DNA from: Alphaproteobacteria bacterium
Lineage (GTDB): Bacteria > Pseudomonadota > Alphaproteobacteria > Rhizobiales > Xanthobacteraceae
Direction: 5' to 3'
DNA: 64,000 bases
Assembly: GCA_037200445.1 (NCBI GenBank)
Contig: JBBCGH010000001.1
Span: forward strand, 5,220,001-5,284,000
Shown here: positions 59,416-64,000 of the stretch, one piece after another
Numbering within the stretch: position 1 is the stretch's first letter
Layout: the number at the start of each line of letters is the position of its first letter
Notes under the pieces: model-generated
The model's input: only the letters and a program-made list of their open reading frames with translations
Databases searched by the model: none
What the model was told of the DNA's origin: nothing
Translations under genes and position numbers: made by a program

Positions 59416-60698
59416 CCTTCCTCCCCCGGCTCCAGCACGTCATCGAGCGTGCGGCAGCCTGGGCGCGGCGCATTCACCAGCACTGCCATGTTGCCGGGCG
59501 GATGCTGGTTCTTCATCATCAGCGTGTGCGCGTCAGGGATCTTCTCCCACGAAAAAACCTTGCTCATGCAGGGATCGATGCGGCGGTCCAGCACGAACTG
59601 ATTGGCGGCGCTCGCCTGTTTCAGGTGCGCGAAGTGAGAGCCCTGGATGCGCTTCTGCCGCATCCACACATAGCGCGCGTCGAACGTGATGTTGTAGCCG
59701 GTGGTGCCGGCGCAGAAGACCACCATGCCGCCGCGCTTTACCACCAGGCATGACACCGGAAACGTCTCCTCGCCCGGATGCTCGAACACGATGTCCACGT
59801 CGCGCTTGCCGGTGATCGCCCAGATCGCCTTGCCGAACTGGCGCGCTTCCTTGACCCAGTTGTTGTAGTCGGGCGTGTTAACCTTGGGCATCTGGCCCCA
59901 GCACTTGAACTCCTTGCGGTAGATCACGCCCTTGGCGCCGAGGTTGAGCACGTACTCGGCCTTGCTCTCGTCGGAGACGATCGCAATGGCATTTGCGCCC
60001 GAGGCCGCGACTAGCTGCACGCCGAACACGCCGAGCCCACCGCTCGCGCCCCAGATCAGCACGTTGTCGCCGGGCTTGAGCGTATGCGGCGCATGGCCGA
60101 ACAGCATGCGGTAGGCGGTCGCCAGCGTGAGCGTGTAGCAGGCCGACTCTTCCCAGGTGAGATGCTTCGGCTTTTCCATCAGCTGGCGCGACTGCACGCG
60201 GCAGAACTGCGCGAACGAGCCGTCCGGCGTCTCGTAACCCCAGATGCGCTGCGAGGGCGACAGCAGCGGGTCGCCGCCGTTGCAGTCCTCGTCGTCGCCG
60301 TCGTCCTGATTGCAGTGGACGATCACCTCGTCGCCGACCTTCCAGCGTTTCACCTTGTCGCCGACCTTCCACACGAGTCCGGACGCGTCGGAGCCGGCGA
60401 TGTGATAGGGATTCTTGTGGCTGTCGATCGGCGAGACCGGCTGGCCGAGGCCTGCCCACACGCCGTTGTAGTTCACGCCCGCCGCCATCACGAGGACCAG
60501 CACCTCGTCGTCGGCGATCGGCCAGGTCGGCAGCACCTCGATCTGAAACGAGGACTCGGGCGGCCCGTGGCGCTCCTTGCGGATCGCCCAGGCGTACATC
60601 TTCTCCGGCACGTGTCCGAGCGGTGGAATCTCGCCGATCTCGTAGAGCGCCTTCGGCGCGTTACTGCGCGGCGTGGACAGTTGCACCACAGTCGACAT
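59412..60698 (-). CDS. ccr: Crotonyl-CoA carboxylase/reductase
   Basis: Key enzyme of the ethylmalonyl-CoA pathway: reductive carboxylation of crotonyl-CoA to (2S)-ethylmalonyl-CoA with NADPH and CO2. The 428 residues match Ccr in length and pattern: KALYEIGEIPPLGHVPEKMYAW, the acidic loop NQDDGDDEDCNGGDPLLSPS typical of Ccr, IWGYETPDGSFAQF, the cofactor motif IWGASGGLGVFGVQL, and HLKQASAANQFVLDRRIDPC. ATG at 60698 follows GGGAG. Divergent from the yeaQ-like and ecm genes; a TTGCAATGCAA palindrome sits 52-62 bases upstream of the start. Confidence 0.95.
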   Translation of the reverse strand: MSTVVQLSTPRSNAPKALYEIGEIPPLGHVPEKMYAWAIRKERHGPPESSFQIEVLPTWPIADDEVLVLVMAAGVNYNGVWAGLGQPVSPIDSHKNPYHIAGSDASGLVWKVGDKVKRWKVGDEVIVHCNQDDGDDEDCNGGDPLLSPSQRIWGYETPDGSFAQFCRVQSRQLMEKPKHLTWEESACYTLTLATAYRMLFGHAPHTLKPGDNVLIWGASGGLGVFGVQLVAASGANAIAIVSDESKAEYVLNLGAKGVIYRKEFKCWGQMPKVNTPDYNNWVKEARQFGKAIWAITGKRDVDIVFEHPGEETFPVSCLVVKRGGMVVFCAGTTGYNITFDARYVWMRQKRIQGSHFAHLKQASAANQFVLDRRIDPCMSKVFSWEKIPDAHTLMMKNQHPPGNMAVLVNAPRPGCRTLDDVLEPGEEG

Positions 60699-60749
60699 GC
60701 CGGACTCCCGGGCTCTGCTCGCCTCGGCACAAGTGTGCCGCAACTCATA

Positions 60750-60760
60750 TTGCAATGCAA
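60750..60760. promoter_or_regulatory. TTGCAATGCAA palindrome in ccr promoter region
   Basis: An 11-base near-perfect palindrome with arms TTGCA and TGCAA lies in the divergent region between ccr and the yeaQ-ecm side. TTGCAA-type sites are bound by short-chain fatty acyl regulators of the RamB/ScfR/PccR group, one of which controls ccr in Paracoccus. Identification as such an operator is inference; no regulator gene is in the window. Confidence 0.4.
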
Positions 60761-60897
60761 CAGAATACGCTGCACCGCACAGACAAGCCGCTAGTCACAG
60801 GAAATGTTCCACTGTGCGGGAGCATTGCTGGCAACCAGCCGCAGGTGCGCGTATTTTCCCCGGCGCGGACGAGTCGTCCGCTGTCGGGAGGCGCATC

Positions 60898-61152
60898 ATG
60901 GTCGAAAGTCTGATTGCTTGGCTGATCGTCGGAGCGATTGCGGGCTGGCTCGCAGGCCTCATCGTGAAGGGCTTCGGCTTCGGACTGGTCGGCAACATCG
61001 TCGTCGGCATCATCGGCGCGGTGATCGCGGGCTATCTGTTGCCGCGGCTGGGCATCGCTCTCGGCGTCGGCATGATCGCCGCGATCATCAATGCGGTGAT
61101 CGGCGCCGTCGTCCTGCTGGTCATCATCGGGCTGGTCCGAAGGGCCACCTGA
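60898..61152 (+). CDS. GlsB/YeaQ/YmgE family stress-response membrane protein
   Basis: An 84-residue protein with three hydrophobic helices and the family pattern LIAWLIVGAIAGWLAGLIVKGFGFGLVGNIVVGIIGAVIAGYLLP (read in parts). The family is called transglycosylase-associated and is linked with stress, but its biochemical role is unknown. A ribosome site GGGAGG (60886-60891) supports ATG at 60898. It lies 88 bases before ecm on the same strand. Confidence 0.9.
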   Translation: MVESLIAWLIVGAIAGWLAGLIVKGFGFGLVGNIVVGIIGAVIAGYLLPRLGIALGVGMIAAIINAVIGAVVLLVIIGLVRRAT

Positions 61153-61240
61153 CGCGCCGTCGCGGCCGGGACCATTTGCGTCCCAGCATTTTGCGGTGCA
61201 CAATGAGCGCTAGCCGCGTGAGTGACGCGGACATGGCGCC

Positions 61241-63235
61241 ATGACCGAACAACCGCGACGCGACAAGCCTCCACGCGACAAGCCTTGGATTTTCCGGACC
61301 TACTCGGGGCATTCGAACGCCGCCGAGTCGAACGCGCTTTACCGCAAAAACCTCGCCAAGGGGCAGACCGGCCTCTCGGTCGCCTTCGATCTGCCGACCC
61401 AGACCGGCTACGATAGCGATCACATTCTCGCCCGCGGTGAGGTCGGCAAGGTGGGCGTGCCGATCTGCCATCTCGGCGACATGCGCACGCTATTCGAACA
61501 GATCCCGCTCGACGAGATGAACACCTCGATGACGATCAACGCGACGGCCGCCTGGCTGCTCGCGCTCTACATCGCGGTGGCGGACGAACAGGGCGTGCCG
61601 CGCGGGAAGCTGCAGGGCACGACGCAGAACGACATCGTGAAGGAATATCTCTCGCGCGGCACCTACGTGTTTCCGCCCGCGCCGTCGATGCGTCTGATCA
61701 AGGACACGATTTTGTTCACGACGGCCGAGCTGCCGAAGTGGAATCCGATGAACGTGTGCTCGTATCACCTGCAGGAGGCGGGCGCGACGCCGGTGCAGGA
61801 GTTAGCCTACGCGCTCGCGACCGCGATCGCGGTGCTCGATACCGTAAAAGCCTCCGGCGAGGTGCCGCCGGACGCGTTCGGCGAGGTGGTCGGGCGCATC
61901 TCGTTCTTCGTCAACGCCGGCCTGCGCTTCATCACCGAGATGTGCAAGATGCGCGCGTTCTGCGAATTGTGGGACGAGATCACGCGCGAGCGCTACGGCG
62001 TAACCGACCCGAAGCAGCGGCTGTTCCGCTACGGCGTGCAGGTGAACTCGCTCGGACTGACCGAGCAGCAGGCGGAAAACAACGTCTACCGCATCCTGAT
62101 CGAGATGCTCGCCGTCACACTCTCGAAGAACGCGCGCGCGCGCGCCGTGCAGTTGCCGGCCTGGAACGAGGCGCTCGGCCTGCCGCGCCCGTTCGACCAG
62201 CAATGGTCGCTGCGCATGCAGCAGATCCTCGCTTACGAGACTGACCTGTTGGAGTACGGCGACATCTTCGACGGCTCCAAGGAGATCGCCGCCAAGGTCG
62301 AGGAATTGAAGCGCGAGGCGCGCGAAACGCTCTCGGACATCGAGAAGCTCGGCGGCGCGATCGCGGCGGTCGAGATGGGCTACCTGAAGGCGCAGCTCGT
62401 CGACAGCAATTCCAAGCGCGTCGAAGCGATCGAGCGCGGCGAGCAGATCGTGATCGGCGTCAACAAATACATCGAAGCCGAGCCCTCGCCGCTCTCGACC
62501 GGTGAAGGGTCGATCCTCACCGTGCCGCCGGAGGTCGAGGCGGAGCAGATCGAGCGGCTCAACGCCTGGCGCGCGGCGCGCGACGGCAGGGCTGTGAGAA
62601 CGGCACTGCAGGAGTTGCGCGATGCCGCAGCGTCGGGGCGCAACATCATGCCGGCCTCGATTGCGGCCGCGAAGGCGGGCGTCACCACGGGCGAATGGGC
62701 GCTCGTTTTGCGCGATGCGTTCGGTGAGTACCGTGCACCCACGGGCGTGGGACGTGCCGCGCGCAACGAGAGCCCCGCGCCCGATGACATTCGCGCTGAC
62801 ATCGATCGCGTGTCGAAGAAGCTCGGCAAGCGGCTCAAGTTTCTTGTCGGCAAGCCCGGGCTCGACGGCCACTCCAACGGCGCCGAGCAGATCGCGGTCC
62901 GCGCGCGCGATGCCGGCATGGACGTCGTCTATCAGGGCATCCGCCTCACCCCGGCCGAAATTGTCTCGACCGCGCGCGAGGAAGGCGTGCACGTGGTCGG
63001 GCTCTCGATCCTCTCGGGCTCGCACGTGCCGCTGGTCAAGGATGTGGTCGCGCGCATGAAGGAGGCGGGCATCGATGTGCCGGTGATCGTCGGCGGCATC
63101 ATCCCGCCGGACGATGCCGCCACGCTGAAGGCGGCTGGCGTTGCGGCCGTCTACACGCCGAAGGATTTCGAGCTGAACCGCATCATGGCCGACATCGTGC
63201 GTATCGTGGACGGATGCGCGAGCAAGGCGGCGTAG
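61241..63235 (+). CDS. ecm: Ethylmalonyl-CoA mutase (methylmalonyl-CoA mutase family)
   Basis: Adenosylcobalamin-dependent mutase converting ethylmalonyl-CoA to methylsuccinyl-CoA. The 664 residues make one chain with an acyl-CoA-binding TIM barrel (WIFRTYSGHSNAAESNALYRKNLAKG, GLSVAFDLPTQTGYDSDH, TTQNDIVKEYLSRGTYVFPP; read in parts) and a C-terminal B12 domain with DGHSNGAEQ (DxHxxG), LSILSGSH and VIVGGIIP. The size is shorter than usual methylmalonyl-CoA mutase large subunits (about 720) and fits Ecm (MeaA). Divergent ccr strengthens the call over a plain methylmalonyl-CoA mutase. Confidence 0.9.
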   Translation: MTEQPRRDKPPRDKPWIFRTYSGHSNAAESNALYRKNLAKGQTGLSVAFDLPTQTGYDSDHILARGEVGKVGVPICHLGDMRTLFEQIPLDEMNTSMTINATAAWLLALYIAVADEQGVPRGKLQGTTQNDIVKEYLSRGTYVFPPAPSMRLIKDTILFTTAELPKWNPMNVCSYHLQEAGATPVQELAYALATAIAVLDTVKASGEVPPDAFGEVVGRISFFVNAGLRFITEMCKMRAFCELWDEITRERYGVTDPKQRLFRYGVQVNSLGLTEQQAENNVYRILIEMLAVTLSKNARARAVQLPAWNEALGLPRPFDQQWSLRMQQILAYETDLLEYGDIFDGSKEIAAKVEELKREARETLSDIEKLGGAIAAVEMGYLKAQLVDSNSKRVEAIERGEQIVIGVNKYIEAEPSPLSTGEGSILTVPPEVEAEQIERLNAWRAARDGRAVRTALQELRDAAASGRNIMPASIAAAKAGVTTGEWALVLRDAFGEYRAPTGVGRAARNESPAPDDIRADIDRVSKKLGKRLKFLVGKPGLDGHSNGAEQIAVRARDAGMDVVYQGIRLTPAEIVSTAREEGVHVVGLSILSGSHVPLVKDVVARMKEAGIDVPVIVGGIIPPDDAATLKAAGVAAVYTPKDFELNRIMADIVRIVDGCASKAA

Positions 63236-63237
63236 GT

Positions 63238-64000
63238 TCAGTTCAAACGCAGCTCCAGGATATGGCGCTTGTCGGGCGCTAGCTCACCTTTCTCAACCCG
63301 CTTGACGATGTCGGTCAGCGCGGCGTTCGCCGGCGTGGACACGCCGATCTCCTTGCCCTTGTCGACGATCAATCCGTTGAGGAACTCGATCTCCGTGCGG
63401 CGGCCCTTGACCATATCCTGACCCATCGACGGCCTGTGCGCGCCACCGCCGGGCTTCTGCGCCTCGGCGAGGCGGTGTGCGTCGTACTTGGCCCTCGCTT
63501 GCGGATCGCCTTCGCCGGCGCGTGCCACGATCTCGGGGTCGATGTGGAGAACCTCTTCGAGCTGGTAGCCGAGCGCCTGGCCGACACGGATCGCCTCGCT
63601 CCCGAGCCGGGCCGTGAAATGGCGCAGCCCGTCATCGAGCAGGATGTCGCGGCTGATGAGGCCGGTGCAGGCCGAGACGCCGTTCCCCATGGCGTTGACG
63701 ACAAGCTTCGACCAGCGCTCGCCCCAAAGATTCCCCGTCACCATTGCGGAGTCCGCGAGAGCAACCAGGCGGCAGACCTCCTTGGCTCGGTCCGTGACAA
63801 GACCGTGCACCTCGCCGACGCGGAACACGGTGTGGGCCGCGCCATGCTTGCCCCCCGCCCGGCGGACGTGGCCCGGCTCGCAAAGTTCGACCGTGATCGA
63901 ACTCGCGATCGAGCCCAGCGTCTTTCCCCAGCCGACGACGCCGGCGATCGTCTCCTCGTTCATGCAGTTCTGCAGCGAGACGACAAAGCCACCCGGCGCG
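63238..64000 (-). CDS. Ketopantoate reductase-like dehydrogenase, 5' end beyond window
   Basis: The frame stays open to the right edge (GGFVVSLQNCMNEE before a possible internal Met at 63963), so the N-terminal Rossmann motif lies outside the window. The visible part shows LQNCMNEETIAGVVGWGK, GNLWGERWSKLVVNAMGNGVSACTG with the catalytic Lys region, and a helical C-terminal domain, as in ApbA/PanE 2-dehydropantoate 2-reductases. Many such paralogues do not act on ketopantoate. Convergent with ecm, 2 bases apart. Confidence 0.82.
   Translation of the reverse strand, partial: APGGFVVSLQNCMNEETIAGVVGWGKTLGSIASSITVELCEPGHVRRAGGKHGAAHTVFRVGEVHGLVTDRAKEVCRLVALADSAMVTGNLWGERWSKLVVNAMGNGVSACTGLISRDILLDDGLRHFTARLGSEAIRVGQALGYQLEEVLHIDPEIVARAGEGDPQARAKYDAHRLAEAQKPGGGAHRPSMGQDMVKGRRTEIEFLNGLIVDKGKEIGVSTPANAALTDIVKRVEKGELAPDKRHILELRLN

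Overview
The window is about 64 kb of high-G+C alphaproteobacterial DNA, most likely from the order Hyphomicrobiales (Rhizobiales), near Bradyrhizobium, Rhodopseudomonas or Xanthobacteraceae. The evidence is the 16S rRNA leader, a SAM-II riboswitch before metA, a cpdR gene, a TIGR02302/DUF4175 protein, the ethylmalonyl-CoA pathway genes and a 49-bp palindromic repeat of the type common in this group. The genus cannot be fixed from reading alone. The content is mainly chromosomal housekeeping. No phage, IS element, CRISPR array or tRNA gene was seen.

Layout. 1-1716: 5' part of a 16S rRNA gene on the minus strand with its leader and promoter. 2-10 kb: an M23 peptidase, clpB, a two-gene unit of unknown function, a MOSC protein and an MFS transporter. 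11-16.5 kb: a reductase, a hairpin-rich spacer, metA under a SAM-II riboswitch, and a chorismate mutase-hisC-tyrA aromatic operon. 16.5-29 kb: an FAD oxidoreductase, a DUF2125 protein, chaC, a cytochrome P460, a carbohydrate ABC transporter without ATPase, an HWE histidine kinase, an M20 hydrolase and a CoA-transferase. 28.5-41 kb: an envelope and cell-cycle block (plsC, ydcF-like, ftsX, ftsE, zinc-ribbon protein, hpt, cpdR, TIGR02302 protein, lysA, lptM-like, argH, tlpA). 41-49 kb: 3-hydroxybutyryl-CoA dehydrogenase, etfA, etfB, rhomboid protease, cobalamin adenosyltransferase, a beta-lactamase-fold hydrolase and metC. 49-64 kb: a TRAP binding protein, a nitronate monooxygenase, a second beta-lactamase-fold protein, mcd, a chemoreceptor, a YihY protein, an SDR, an FkbM methyltransferase, ccr, a GlsB/YeaQ protein, ecm and a partial ketopantoate-reductase-like gene.

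Metabolic theme. Crotonyl-CoA carboxylase/reductase (ccr), ethylmalonyl-CoA mutase (ecm) and the probable methylsuccinyl-CoA dehydrogenase (mcd) lie within about 10.5 kb. They are the diagnostic enzymes of the ethylmalonyl-CoA pathway of acetyl-CoA assimilation. The window also carries the electron acceptor expected for Mcd (etfBA), the adenosyltransferase that makes the cofactor of Ecm, and a 3-hydroxybutyryl-CoA dehydrogenase that links to crotonyl-CoA.

Quality warning. Eight otherwise intact conserved genes (MFS transporter, hisC, ABC binding protein, tlpA, dctP, nitronate monooxygenase, mcd, chemoreceptor) each carry one apparent +1 frameshift. In every case the gene length becomes a multiple of three after removing one base. 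All are insertions, none is a deletion, and several share the contexts GGCCGCG or GCGATCGG. This looks more like insertion-biased sequencing or assembly error than gene decay, so I describe these genes at their repaired extents.
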